DNA of 64,000 nt from Sphagnum compactum (Eukaryota; Bryophyta; Sphagnopsida; Sphagnales), in the NCBI GenBank assembly GCA_965153455.1, contig OZ234497.1:8308001-8372000 (forward strand), in the 5' to 3' direction. The translations under genes were made by a program, and so were the position numbers. Shown in pieces: positions 49,607 to 62,753 of this stretch. Below the pieces are notes generated by a model, which did no database searches, had not been told where the DNA came from, and saw nothing but the letters and a program-made list of their open reading frames with translations. Within the stretch, counting starts at the first letter, position 1. Each line of letters opens with the position of its first letter.

Positions 49607-52284
49607 ACATTGACAAAACCTTGTTTATTATTTTCTATAATCATTACCTGCTGAAATTTACAAATTTTAAAAATCAAGTACCGAAATTTAGATTTCAAAT
49701 TCAAATAATTATTCAGCAATTTGTTGCCAAAATGGTAAAGGTACTACAATATCCCATTAGTTGTAATAATGACCAAAACTAGTCATAGAATCATGGGGTG
49801 TGCCTAGCCTTAAAAGGCATACTACAATGTATTAGGTCACATGTATAAAAAATATACCTACATGGGTGTATTAAGGTTGTATTAAGGTAACATTAAAAAT
49901 ATATTAGGGTATATTATGTGTATGTCATGATGGGTATTTTTAAGGTTTAATATTAGAGTTTTAATAAGATTATATTAAAGATATATTAATGTTCTATTAA
50001 AGGTTTATTAAGCTTATTTAAAAAGATGTTGTGGTTACATGGTGTGTTTTTTTTCAGAAATGCTTATGGTGTTGGTGAGCAATGCGAAATTACTATCTAC
50101 TAACGTCTATAAATCATCCCATGTTGCAAGCTTTGAAAATAAATTTAATGCCAAAGTTCAATGCCCAAAATGAAATACAAGAATAACATGGATATGGGTG
50201 AATTGGTCTCAAAATAGGACTAACTTGTATGTTTTAAAAATTCATTAGGTACAAATTTGTCAGTTTCTTGCTTGTAACCATTTTGATGATTTGCAAAGGG
50301 GGACAAGATCAATGGCAAGGGTGTGAAAAGGTGTCTTATTGACTTTTGGGGGGGCGGAGTGGGGGGGAGGTGGGGGCGAATGCGGGTGGAAAAGGATGTT
50401 GAAAAGGACAACATATATATAGGACAATAATAGATGTTGGGTTGAATGACAAGAATGATGAGGGATGGTGGTGGGTGTTAAGAGACACAATGAAAACCAT
50501 AGAAAGACACATGGGTGCCAAGAAGGATGTTGAACACATTGGAAAAGATGACATGCACACTAAAACAAAAATAAATTTGAACTTCACCTAAACATAAAAA
50601 GTAATTTTAAGGCTAAAACAATTACTACCTACTAGGATGTTAAAATGTACCTCACATATTGAACTTTGCACCTCAAATAACCATCCCCATTAGAAAAGTT
50701 CTTTTGTCGCTTTCTCACACACTTTCCACTCACTGTGAGAGTATATATGAACCATAAAATGTTAAGTTGGCCTTTGTTATTCATTTCCACTAGTTTTGTT
50801 TTGATGGAAAGTGAGGTGCAATTAGGTGAGATGAATAATTTGATGCCCAATTGGTTAGGCACATGAAACATCAACATGTACAATTTAAAACCTAATTAGT
50901 TGTTTCAAACATATAATATGCATTCATATAGTTATGAAAGTGATATGTTATGTAGCTATTTATATTGATTGTCAAATATAGCTTGAACCACAATAAATGT
51001 TTCACCTAACCAATTTTAATGATTAAACATATCACATGTATGAAGTTTTTTATGATCTTTAACGCAAATAAAAAATTGGAGTGCTAAGACAATGATGACT
51101 TTCCAAATGATAAGTTTAACATAATTCCAGCCAAACACAAATATAATAACATAGATGAAAACAAGATTATTCATATCATGAGAAAATATGAACATGATTA
51201 AAAACACAAAAGGATGAAATAGTTCACATTGTACAAGGTTGAACATTGGAATATTGTTAAGTAAATTGAAAATAAGAAGTTGTGCTACATGTATTTCTAC
51301 CTACTTCGATTGTTTAGCATGTAAGCTTTCATAAGAGCTTCCATAAGGCCCATCTAAAAAATCTTCATAGATAGTTTTAAATTATGCTTCAAAAATGAAA
51401 AATAAACATTGATGAATGATTTTTCATTCATTTTCTCATATATTATGGATAAAAAGATGAAAAATGTTAAATGTCAAGTATAGTTAATGAATATCAAATT
51501 AACATTTTGGGGATGTGATTAATTATTTACCAAATTGTAAATGTCATGTGAAACACTTATGGTTTCCTACTTAGGGTGTTGCAATTGGTCACAAATATTC
51601 AGTTGTTATGGTGACAAGTTTGTTGAAAAAGGAGATAGTGGGCAAAATCTACGTTTAGTTTGGACAAATTAGATTAAATGGAATTGTTGAATAACAAATT
51701 CATGTGTAACATCAAAAACAAATGATCAAATTTTCATGGATTTCTTGTTTTTTGGGCCATTATGAAATGTACATAATATGTGTAAAAACAACAAAATGAG
51801 GTTGAAAATGATTAGTTTTGAAGTTTAGTTCAAGGAGGGAAGCATGTAGGTTAATAACAAGGAATAATTGAGATACTTGGGAAGAGTAATTTAAATATAT
51901 GTACACTTCATAATAGCTAACACCATACATGGACAAAAATCATTTTCATTCATGAATGTAATTTTTCCATGTGATATTATTCATCATTCATGTTGTTAAT
52001 TTTATCCATATTATATATATCATGAACACTATTAGCCAAATCCTATGGGGCATTTGTGTCATCAACGTGATTGATTTGTTATCTTTCACATCAATTTCAA
52101 TGTAATTCATGTTGTCAAAGTTTGTCCATTTAATTTCATTTCATCCATATGGTTGATCTAATCCATGATAAACACAATTTCATTTTTGATAAATTTCCAT
52201 ATGGCCAAATGATATGTGAAGTAAATTTCATGTATATGAACATGATTTTATTCATGCAAGGTACATTTATTCATTGCATTGAAA

Positions 52285-52570
52285 ATTTCATTTTGGTGTG
52301 ATGACATTTCATCAATTTATGGACGATTGGATATTCATGATATCCATGCTTGATTTCATCCATGAATAATAAACTAATGCAATTTTTTTGGGTGTGATTG
52401 CATTTCATCCATTTATGGACAATAAGGTATTTATGGCTAATTTCATCCACAAATAGTTTTTCAGTTCATGTGATTTTTTTTGGATGTGATCACATTTCAA
52501 CTATCCATGGATGATTAGACATTTATGTTGAATTTCATCCATGAACAAATTCTCATTCATGACATATATT
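52285..52570. repeat. about 95-bp imperfect tandem repeat, three copies
   Basis: The words gtgtgatnncatttcatc start at about 52295, 52392 and 52485, each followed by ttatggacaataagg-like and atttcatccatgaataa-like text. The copies are diverged. Confidence 0.75.
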
Positions 52571-53453
52571 TTATTTATGGGATTTATTTGAAATCTTGCT
52601 TCATTAATTTCATTAATTTCATTAATTTCATTCAATGTGATAAATACCATTTCATCCATCTATAGATTATTGAATATTTGCAATTAATTTTATCTAGCAT
52701 GAACTTGTGTGTGCACTTGACATAATTCACTATTTAAATTTCATTTTTTGGCATTGAATGTAAGAAATGTCATTGGAATGTTAAAGATTAAAAGGGCACT
52801 ATTAGGTCAATTATTCAATAATCAAAAGGCCACATTGGCACGCCTTTGTTTTATCTTCCCCCCCCCCCCCCTCCCCCCAAATAATAAAAAAATCCAAAGT
52901 GACCACCTATATACCCTCCAATTATTTATTGAGGTTTTGAGAAACCATTTCTTCAATGAAATCCTTGAGATAACTAAAATTGATGGTTCTTTTGGTGTGA
53001 ATTTTTTTCAAATTAGAATTGGTGGTTATTGAGAATGTCCAAAAATGTATTTACATGCCCAACACTAAAATTTAATTATTTACCAACATGTGAAATTTAA
53101 CTACTTACCTAGCTTGCAATTTAGCTACCCACCTAAATGGTCAATTGGTTGCCATAGTAGCTATCTTTGTGTGACAATCTCTTTCTTCCTCATGGTTTAT
53201 ATTCATGTGTGGTTTGTGCCTCACATGTTGTCACATTATCATCTCAAGATTTCTTGTCACAAAACCTCCAAAAGAAGAATGTGCAACAAGTACATGAGAA
53301 AACAAATGAAAAGAAAATTTCAAAGGGAGCATCCCTAAGGTGTGCAACAACAATTGGGTTGCAATTTGTGGAACAATAATTGAGTGAAGTGGAAAGGAAG
53401 AAGAAAAAAAATTCAAAACAACATTTGGTGGACGATTTAGATAAATCAATTAG

Positions 53454-55349
53454 ATGGGTTCATTTGGTGAAGCACCCAAAGGGAATGCAAAAAGTGGGGA
53501 AAAGATATTCAAGATTAAGTGTGCACAATGCCATGCTGTTGAAAAAGCTGGAGGTCACAAACAAGGTGAAAAAAAAGAAACAAAACAAGAAAGGAGGAGC
53601 ACTAATTACTCCAAATGTGCCTTGTCAAAAACTTGTAGAAGAATTTGTTGTTCATAATATCAACAATGATTATTGTTTTTTTGTTTCTTTGTGTTACAAA
53701 TTGGGTTTTTCATATTCAAATTTCTCTATTAGGATCATTAACAATGTATAAATGCAAATTGTTGGAGGTGTAATTTTTGTGTTTTGTGCTTGTGTTTTGT
53801 TTTTGTTTTTGGTGGCAATATGCAGGACCCAATCTCTCTGGTTTGTTTGGAAGGACATCTGGGACAACTACTGGCTACTCGTTTTCAACAGCAAACAAAA
53901 CAAAAGCAGTGAATTGGAATGAAAATACATTGTATGAATATCTTCTCAACCCTAAAAAGGTATGCACATTAAGATCTTCCCATGAATTACATTGTAGAAT
54001 TCCCAATGACTATAATTTTTTGATCTTGGAAGGTTAATGTTTATAAAGAAATTTCATTTAAATGATGAACATTATATCTTGGGCATCTTTAAAAGATATA
54101 ACAATGCAAGCTATCTATTTGCAAACCTTTCTTTTGCACATTTTCCATTTTAATAACATCATACATCACACATACACATATATTGGAAGTTGAATTTTAT
54201 TACTCCTTCAAAAATAGAACATGTTGGGTACCTTGAGTGTGGATTTTTGGTGATAACCTTATCCAAATTTGCACACAATACAATGCCACAAACTAGCATA
54301 ATTCGTATTTTTTCGCATATGTTGGTACCATGTGTGTTTGAACATGGACATCAAGAATTTGAAACCCTATTTTAGATCAAATGTTATGAACATATTTCCC
54401 TTGAAACATTTTGACATTGTTTATTCTACACTACTTGTTATATGTGGGGGGGGGGATCATGAACATCAAGGCAGATTATACATGATATTGTGCCCATTGG
54501 ATTATATTGTTTTAGTTCATTTAGAAGATCAAGGTGGGAACATAAGCTTGTTTAGGGGTTCAATTGAGTCATCATTATAACCTTTGTTGGTGATTTGTCA
54601 ACCATGATTTTCTCCAAATTTGTTGGCATAAAATACAACCTAATTCAAATTGCAAACACCATTGAATCAACAAATACTCTAAATTGTTACTCTTAAGAGC
54701 TTGTTAGAAATTTGTTTCTCAATTTTCTATGCCAATGGTATTTATCATAAGTTGTTAACACTTGGAGATCTCATAATTAGTTATGGTTGAACCATATTTC
54801 CATGTTTTTTGCAATGTGGATTCAGTAAAAATTTGGAGTGGTGTGTTTTTAAGGCATTGAAATCCTAGTTTGTTTCTTTATGTGAACATTGAACCCAAAT
54901 TGCAACCAACTTGTTGAAAATTACACAAAATTTTGTGGTATATAATGGCACGGAATAACTATTATCCACCTCTTAAAGAAGGTAATCTATTTTCAAGAGT
55001 TAATATAGAGTGATACGTAAACACCACCTTCATCCATATACTCATATATTCTCTTTTTTCATTGAAAGAAGTAGACATGACTAACTTGTTATTGATTAAC
55101 CATTGATATAATTAATTTGAAAACCCACATTTATAAGTGTGATATATATAATAATATGACATTTTCAATTTTATTACTAGTTCTTTTAACATTCGTTCAT
55201 TTTCATATAACATGCATTTGGTGCCATTACCTAATATTTGGTATGTTTTTTGGTTGCAGTACATACCAGGAACAAAGATGGTGTTTCCTGGTTTAAAAAA
55301 ACCACAAGAACGAACTGACCTAATTGCGTACCTCAAGAGTTCAACATGA
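53454..55349 (+). CDS. CYTC: cytochrome c (mitochondrial electron carrier)
   Basis: Three exons (53454-53565, 53826-53959, 55260-55349) give 111 residues, the normal length for plant cytochrome c. The heme-binding CAQCH is at residues 23-27. The axial Met sits in [11 protein letters not shown], and [16 protein letters not shown] closes the fold. The N-terminus [20 protein letters not shown] has the plant-type extension before the conserved core. The protein shuttles electrons from complex III to complex IV in the intermembrane space and needs no cleaved presequence. Introns are 260 and 1300 bp. Residues 32-34 read AGG where plant cytochrome c usually reads GAG, a mild substitution. The heme site and Met ligand are intact, so I judge the gene functional, despite its setting in repeat-rich AT DNA. 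Confidence 0.96.
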
Positions 55350-57380
55350 CAAATACAAACCATATTTTCAGCTCATGTGATTTTTTGACCAATTGGAAGT
55401 GGTTGTGAACATTTTTTTTATTTACTAAGATGATGACCTTCTTTACAAATCTATGAAGTTCATGTGCTCCTTGTAACATATATATTGTACTAGTTGGATT
55501 TTTTCAAACAACTCAATTGTTGAATTGATAATATGAATGTTGACAATTGTTCCTTGAATATTGTACACTTGCAATATTGTTGTGTGCAACAAAGAATGAA
55601 CTCTGGTAGAGATTTAAATAGGTTGAGCAAATCATTCAAACTTTTTTTTATGGAGCATGGATTGAGGTATCAAGTTTACAAAAGCTTTTCAAATGGGAGG
55701 ATCATGTGTGAGTTTGTAAATGTCATATCGACTTGTTGCATAATCATTTGTTGTGCATTTATGCCAAAACAATGATTTTGATTTGTTGCATATTAGAAAG
55801 TGCCTTGGTTCTTACTTGGGTATCCAATGGATAAGTTGAACTATATTGACATGTCATGAAAATGAGAGAGAACTAGTGATGGTGAACAACACTAATTAAA
55901 ATTTGTGTTTTGGCTAATGTTTAGAAATGCTTTGTACTTTACATGTGCAACTTCAAGTGCAATTTTAAAACCATAATTTGTGTCATTTTTAAAACAATGA
56001 ATGTTTTTTTCAAGGCTTGAATCATAGAACTTTCATATTATAGACTTATCATAATTTACAGAAGTGTTTGTAAAGAGAGGTTGGTGGTATCAATTTTCTT
56101 GCAAAAGAACATAGATAGTGAGACAAATTTTTGAAAAATAACATAATGCAAAAAAATTCTTGAAATAAAAATATACATTTACAATATTGAAAAGTTATGA
56201 AAATTCACATGTGTAAGTCTCTCTTTAAATCAAGTTTGTTGTCAAGTGGTGGAATATTTGAAAATTTCTCAAACTATGGTTATTTATTTTTGTTCAAGAA
56301 TTGAGACATTCAATTTGGTTCCTGTAATATAAATAATAAATTTCAATATTCTTGGAACCTATTTAGGATGCTTTTGAAAAATCTAAAATTTTGATTATTT
56401 TGTAATTAAATTTCATATCCAATAATAAGACCATAGTGTTGGTAAATTGATTGAAACATTTTTTTTGAAATGGATTAATCTAAAATTACATAATCGTATA
56501 TCTAAGACCTTCCAATATAAGTCGATAATAAATGCGTATTGTTATGAATAAATAGGAACACATATGTGTTTTCTTGTGAAAAGTTTATTAAATGTGAAGC
56601 AATACTTACTTCAATAGAAAAGAACTTTATTTTCATACAAATTGAAAGTTTCAGATGCATGAAATGAAAGAAGGAGAACATGACTTGAGACCTCCTACAT
56701 GAAGAAAACGGAAAGCGAGTTTCCAATGGACAAACCCTAAGCAATGAAGGAGGAATATGAAGATGTTGATGAACAAGAAACTATAGTTGATAAAATATGT
56801 GACCAACAAAACTTATTTTCTGCATAAAATCTACAAGTCGAAGAACAAATTTTTTGTATTTCATAAGTTATGCGGACTAGAACACTTTGAATGAATCTAA
56901 GTTTTATTTCATTGGAGGAATTCCTGTTTTTGTTCTCACGAAAACTCCTAATATATTTTTGTGACTCATAGATTATAAGAAAGATAATTTTGCCAAATAG
57001 GGTCTCAACAATTTTTGGACTTGCAAAATATTTTTAGATGTGAAATTAGAGGCCAGGACAACTCGCTTTGATCCTAGTTCTTTCTACTTGACCCTAAAAC
57101 ATGAAGTTGTGACAAAAAAAAATCTTGAATGAAAAGAGGAAGAAATTGGTCTTGAAATCATGCTTCATTACATGGTTTATGTGAGCGTATTGGAAACCTT
57201 AATGTTGTTACTTGAGATCCTCACATATATATTCATTTGTGTTCTTGTTCTTGTAGGAGGTGGGGGACATACAATCTTAACAACTTCTGGACTGTTTGGG
57301 TGTTCGCTCACCTGTGCGTGTTTGGTGATAGGTGGGGGTGGGAACAGGGACAGAGACCCGATGAAAAGAAAAAGTTAACT
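55350..57380. other. intergenic DNA between cytochrome c and RCI2
   Basis: This stretch includes the cytochrome c 3' UTR at the left. The rest is AT-rich with no exon or RNA gene recognised. Frames at 55533-55775 and 56502-56744 lack motifs. Composition changes to higher GC at about 57240, where the RCI2 promoter region probably begins. Confidence 0.5.
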
Positions 57381-57705
57381 GTCCTGCCAACATCCATCCA
57401 CCCATCCATCCATGCGGTGTGGTAGGAGCTGCTTCACTCTGGCCCTGGCTATGGCGGAGGAGTGTGGCCGCTATTGTGCTTGGCTTTCCGTGTTGCACAC
57501 GTCGCGGAAACAAAGGCTTTTCTTTTTCTTTTCTGGTTTTGTTGCTTGTTTTGTGTCTTCGAGAAATCTCTTTCTTTTGCTGTGGTTTCGCACCATTCGT
57601 GAAGAAAAGGGGGTCACGGTTTGTGGGAGATTCTTGGAGAGTTTTCATCCCAGAATTTTTTTTTTGCAACTTAACGAGAGACGAGTGTTTGGAAACCAAG
57701 AAAAG
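57381..57705 (+). promoter_or_regulatory. probable promoter and 5' leader of the RCI2/LTI6 gene
   Basis: Moderate-GC sequence with (CATC)n text at about 57390-57412 and pyrimidine-rich stretches precedes the start codon. Frames on both strands stay open here only because of composition. No cold-responsive element was identified with certainty. Confidence 0.35.
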
Positions 57706-58511
57706 ATGGCGAGATGGGATTCAGACGACTTCTCCCCACGCGGTCCCACTTTCTGTGAGATTTTGCTCGCCATCATTCTGCCGCCTATAGGCGTCTTCCT
57801 CAAGTATGGATGCGCGGTAAGTCTACCAAATTTCTGTTTTCCGCTTTTCTTTTTGTTTGCTCTTCCCTTCCGTCTTTCCTTCCATTGCTTTAGGTTCTTT
57901 AGCGCTGTCTATCCAGATTCCTCTCCTTTGGAAGAATAAATTTTTCTCTTCAGATGTGTGTCTTTTCTATCTTGAACTTTCCTCTCTGAGCTCCGCACCG
58001 TTTGCATACACAGCCAGAGAGTAAAATGGCCACAGCAAAGCTTAGAACCTACAATTCTTGTTTTACTTCACCGCACAAATCACCCTAGGTCGAGCTGTCC
58101 ATTAAGCCTTTGTGTACGATGCAAACGATCTTCTTCTGTCTTCCTTCTTCTTTTGCAACTTTCTTGAATTTTTTGCAGAACAAACATGAATTGTGCATGG
58201 ATTCCACAGCTGGAGTCTCTTCTTCTTCTTCTTCTGTGTTCATCTTCTTTTGCAAGTTTCTTGTCTGTGAGTTGGAGAATCAAACAGGACTTGCACATAG
58301 ATTCCACAGATGGAGTCTTTTCTTCTTCTTCTCCTCCTCCTCCTCCTCCTATGTTCATCTGCTTTTCCAAGTTTCTTGTTTGTTTGAGTTGGAGAAATAA
58401 AGATAAATTGTGTATGTGATTTTGCAGGTGGAGTTTTGGCTTTGTGTGCTGTTAACACTGATTGGCTATCTTCCAGGAATACTCTATGCCATTTATGTTC
58501 TTGTTCAATAG
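57706..58511 (+). CDS. RCI2/LTI6 (PMP3 family) small hydrophobic membrane protein
   Basis: Two exons (57706-57816 and 58428-58511) joined in phase 0 give 64 residues. Family landmarks are the first membrane segment, CEILLAIILPPIGVFLKYGC, then VEFWLCVLLTLIGYLPGI in the second and the LYAIYVLVQ end. PMP3 proteins sit in the plasma membrane or endomembranes and influence ion balance and membrane potential. Plant RCI2/LTI6 genes are often induced by cold, salt and dehydration. The usual length is about 52-58 residues. Here a polar extension, MARWDSDDFSPRGPT, precedes the first segment. The intron lies between the two membrane segments, as in other plant members. The surrounding (CTT)n and (CCT)n runs, including 58216-58350 in the intron, are repeats rather than coding sequence. 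Confidence 0.93.
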
Positions 58512-60255
58512 AAAGTGACTGGGGCCACCATGTGCCCCAACGCATGCAAACAAGAATGGGTATTTTCTGATTATATACAAGAAAAAACTTGATAAATTGG
58601 TTGCTCAGGACTTCTTTTGTTTGCTGCAAACTGATCATGTGAACAGCAAAAGTTAGTTTACTGTTGAGTAAGATAACAGGAAGTTGATATTATATTATTG
58701 CTTGGCATTTCACAAGGGGGTGCATGTCTAAGAAGAAGAAGAAGTTTGTGTAATTGAAGATGCTAGGAACAATAGGAGAGTCTTACGATTCATTGAGCAC
58801 GCACTCTTCTATGTTTCTAGCAGAAGAACCAGTTTAACAAAATCTGGAACTTATGTACCCTGTTTATTAAAGTGTTCTTGGAGTTCCAACACTTGTCAAT
58901 CACCTTCTTCTGGCCCCCACACTGTCTTCCTGATTCACCTAGCAACTAAGTCTGTCTACCAGTGCATGCATATGTGGTATGGAAGTAGCACACCATCATC
59001 TGAGGAGAAGAATGCAGATGGCTAGAGATTCTTGTTAAATGGTCTACACACTGGCAGTGAGCTGATGAAGTCACTGTGTTACGCAACGCCAGCTTGTCTA
59101 GGCTCATCACTGCCATTTGTGATGAAGAAGGCAATGGTCTTACACTTTGTGAGCAACTGCCACAAGGTTAAATGAGACTGCATGGATTGTCAGGTTACCT
59201 TTCTATTCTTGTAGTGGAGATTTCTGACACTTTTTTGAGCAACTCTCACAAGGTTTTGACTGCACTTATTGTCAGGTTCCCCTTCATATTATTGTCATGA
59301 TGATTTTTCTGCAATTACATAGATAGTTCTTGTTGATTGTCATGCTGGGTTTCTTGGGCTTCACGCTCCAGCAACCTTGAATTGCAACAATATGCACAGC
59401 AGCATTAATCTTTCAGCTCCCCTAAAAACAGGGCGGTGGAGTTGATGGAAAAACCTTCAATTGCAAGTAGCATATTGCAGTAGTCTTGACATAAACATGC
59501 TAAACTGAATTTCAAGCTGAAAAAAAGTAGGAAGGAGACGCTAGTCACTACAAATCAGAACTTTCAACATGCTCATAACTATCCTTGTATTATATATACT
59601 CAGTATACATTGGACAAAAGAACTGAAATTTGTCCAGCAATTACCCCATTTAGATAAATGAGGTTTCCTCAAAGAATTCTAAAAAAATCAAAGAGACTTG
59701 GAGTAGTATTTTGCTGCCTTCCAACCCCCAAAACTTCAATGAAATCAATTGTGTTGCTGAAATCCACCAGTTTCTTGAGGACAAATTTAACTAGCCTTCT
59801 TCCTTTCTAACCACCTCCTTCATGAGATTTGATGCTTTCTCTTAATGTAATGGAGGTAGCTAGCTATACACCACACAGTGACTATGACCAACCAACACTG
59901 CATCCCCCATATACCTCTCTACCCCTCTCCTCACCTACACTCTTTTATGCTAAAAGACATTGTAGGAGTGTCTTGATGATACAATTCCATGGCATATATC
60001 AGTTCCCAAAATGAAGCCGTCCTGAAGTTTTTGGTAAATTCCCCCTTTACCCTTTTCCCTGCAATGTTTCATCCTGTCACTTCTTCACCAATGATTTTAC
60101 ATGACTAAGGCTGTGGGACACACCAGCTCAGTCAATCTCTACCTTGAGAAGTTCCTGTTCTCCTCTTCAAAACCCAAAACCAGGAAAGGCAGATCTGGGA
60201 GAGAGTAAATAGAGGAGGTGCATTCAGGGCTTCCCATCAGAGATCAAATACAAAA
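58512..60255. other. intergenic DNA between convergent RCI2 and NPC genes
   Basis: The left part is the RCI2 3' UTR and the right part, close to 60255, the 3' UTR of the phospholipase gene. No other gene was recognised. A loose duplication with shared words tgagcaact-caaggtt and gtcaggttac-cttt occurs at about 59145-59215 and 59235-59290. Confidence 0.5.
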
Positions 60256-62753
60256 TCAGCTACTGTCATAGTATTTGGAGTTGAAGGTGCCTGCCCTCCG
60301 TCCCACCAAGGAGGGCTTCACTTCCACCAGAGACTCAAGATCTTGTCCAGCTCTTGCAGCCATACGTCCTGCTTCCAGAAACTGGGACACTGCACTCGTG
60401 ACATAAGCATGTGCCTGCCCAACAGTCATGGATTTGCCCAGGTGTTGATAGTTGAGGAGGCGGTGGTCTCCATTGAGCTGAGATGCTAACTGTACCAATT
60501 CTTCCTGGAACTGTGTGAGGGGAGCACCCTCATCAGCAGGCGAGTGCCTCAAAGACCATGGTGACTGTGGAATCACCTCTGTAACAATAATACAAACAAA
60601 TAGAGAGCTGTGAGCTAGTTACAAATGACGAGGGAAGTCCACTAGCACTGCAAGGAAAATCAACAACAAATGAATCTCTAACACCAAAATCTCTTGGTTT
60701 CCCCAATACATGCTGCAGCATCCCTGTGTGGCTCTGAGAGAGCCAAAGAATCTGAACTTAAGGCAGTAAGAGGGAGGGAAAGGGACCTGGGCAATCAGTC
60801 CTTGGTGAATCGCGTTGAGTTAAAATGTGTTCAAATGTCCCCGCCCATGCATCTCGATTTGTGAGAAAGTTGTCACCCAAATTGAAAATTTTCTTGATGG
60901 TGGCTGGCAAGGATGAATGCTCATACTGTGAACTTGGAGTTGGACCCTGTGGTGCATGCACAACTGCCCAGTGCCAAAGGCCAGATAATAAGTATACAGC
61001 TTGCCAAATCAAATCATCTGAATAACAGAACTACAGCTACATGATGATGGACATACACTTAAAAGCCAGAAAGCAACTTCTCTTCATAAGAAGCTTCAAG
61101 GCAGCATACCAGTGCCCTTGTTGATCCAAGGTGAGATCATGATTGTAGGGACCCGCACACCCAGTCTCTTAAAGTCAAAATAATAGGGTTCACCACCAAC
61201 CAAACCATCAGGGTTGGGAACATTATCAGCAGGTGTAGGAACATGATCATAGAACCCGCCATGTTCATCATAAGTGATGATGAAGAGCATATCTTTCCAT
61301 TGTGGACTGGCCCTCAAAATCTCATAAACCTCTTTTACAAATGCCTGACCTTCAGCAACATCATGGGAAGGATGATCATCATTGGCAGGCAGAAGCTTCA
61401 TGTCAAAGTATCGCTGTTCTACCACAACATAGTTTGGCAACATTCCATGCTGTGCATGTAGCTTGAATTTGAGACTGTAGTTGTGGAACTTGTTTACATA
61501 CTTCAGCTTCCTCAGATTGCGATAGAACAGTGTGGCTGGAATGTTCTGGTAGTAGATACCAAAGGAATGGCCAGCATTACTGATTGAATCAAATATGGTC
61601 TTCTGTGGGAACCCTGCAACTAAATCTTCCCTCACATTGCTCATGGCCCCAAAAGATGTGGCTGAGTGTACATAGAAGCGGTTTGGCTGGGTAGAGGCTG
61701 GCACTGATGCAAACCAGTGATCAAATACTGCATACTCCATTGCCAACGCTGTGTATGCAGGAAGAACTTCAGGCCTGCCAACTCAAAAGCATTTTTATGT
61801 CATAGAAATCCTAGTGTCTCAGACTCAAGTCTCTATTACTTCCTGACTTACTGCACCCTAACTAAACATCTGTACAAGGTACTGCTAATGTGAACCGCAG
61901 CCCAAAAATATCATCGCCAAAGTCCATGGGGTCAAGTGCACCGCAATCACCTAAAGCAAGGAATGTGCTGCAAGGAATCCAGATACTATACCCAGTTTCT
62001 ATATATATACTACACCAAGTTTCACTTTTTGAAATCAAGATCCAGATGTTGGCTGAAAGGAATGAGGATGTAATTTGCATACAGCTTCAGAAATGAACAG
62101 AAAATCACATAAGATGGTTAAACTGCTCTGACACCTCTGTCCCTCTGTCTTCTGAATGATTAGCTGATTCAGTGCTTACAAGTCTATTTAGGCTTTCGAC
62201 TCTCCTTGTTCTTCCTGGTGCATATCTTATAGTTCCTAATGAAAGACAAACACTTTCGCACTCACAGTTCAAAGTCAACAAACAAACTGTCACAAATTGT
62301 GTTAAATTGAAGCACATTACCATACCTGAAACTACTCATGACAGTCTTGGAAAACCCTTCTGCCATGCTCTCAGCTTGCTGAGCAAATCCATTCATCGGA
62401 GGAGGTCTCTCAGAAGTATCATTTTGACCAAAGATTTGCTCCCGGATGGCCTGGAATGAGTGCCCGGGATCAGGGTCCACAAACTCTGCAATGTCTGATA
62501 CACAAACCAATGGAGAATCTGGTATGGTGGTGTTTTTGCGGTTGCATTCTGTCCCAGTAAGTCCATTGATTTCTGGGTTCAGGGTCTTAAGCCACCCAAG
62601 CATGTGATCAAAAGATCTATTCTCCATCACCAAAACTACAACTGTCTTGATTGGTCCTGAAATTTTGGTCTTCCTTGCAATTGTGGGAGCTAGTAATAAT
62701 TGCAGCAGTAGTAAAAGGACCAGACCACGCCGTGCGTGGCCATGTGACTTCAT
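60256..62753 (-). CDS. non-specific phospholipase C (phosphoesterase family)
   Basis: Four exons (62753-62326, 61774-61110, 60963-60787, 60578-60256) give 530 residues, within the usual plant NPC range. The enzymes hydrolyse phosphatidylcholine and other phospholipids, and some members galactolipids, to diacylglycerol. Landmarks are a hydrophobic signal peptide (about 10-26), [17 protein letters not shown] (catalytic ENRSFDH at about 44-50), [31 protein letters not shown] (about 276-283), [17 protein letters not shown] (about 309-324), SPWINKGT and [15 protein letters not shown]. After this comes the plant-specific C-terminal region, ending at TGA. The signal peptide places it in the secretory pathway or apoplast, as for the signal-bearing NPC members. 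I cannot say whether it is closest to NPC1, NPC2 or NPC6. All splice phases (2, 1, 1) agree, and no key residue is missing. Confidence 0.95.

Larger units (their letters stand above)
41581..53380. other. gene desert, AT-rich, with local tandem repeats
   Basis: Over this 11.8-kb stretch I recognise no coding exon. Frames of 60-95 codons occur on both strands but carry no motifs and have the background composition. It contains repeat blocks listed separately (44729-45170, 45817-46320, 52285-52570), a CCTAGCC-rich stretch at 42720-42860, a G-rich island at 50346-50392, a C run at 52859-52877, and a tRNA-like sequence at 49527-49606. Much of it looks like decayed transposon DNA. Confidence 0.55.

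Noticed and set aside
45060-52700. Possible CRISPR-like or regularly spaced direct repeats
   Set aside because: The repeats are long, diverged and adjacent, without unique equal-length spacers. The host is a plant nuclear genome.
58080-58638. Several frames of about 77-132 codons in the RCI2 intron and 3' UTR
   Set aside because: They are caused by (CTT)n and (CCT)n runs. The real coding exons on either side are well defined by splice sites.
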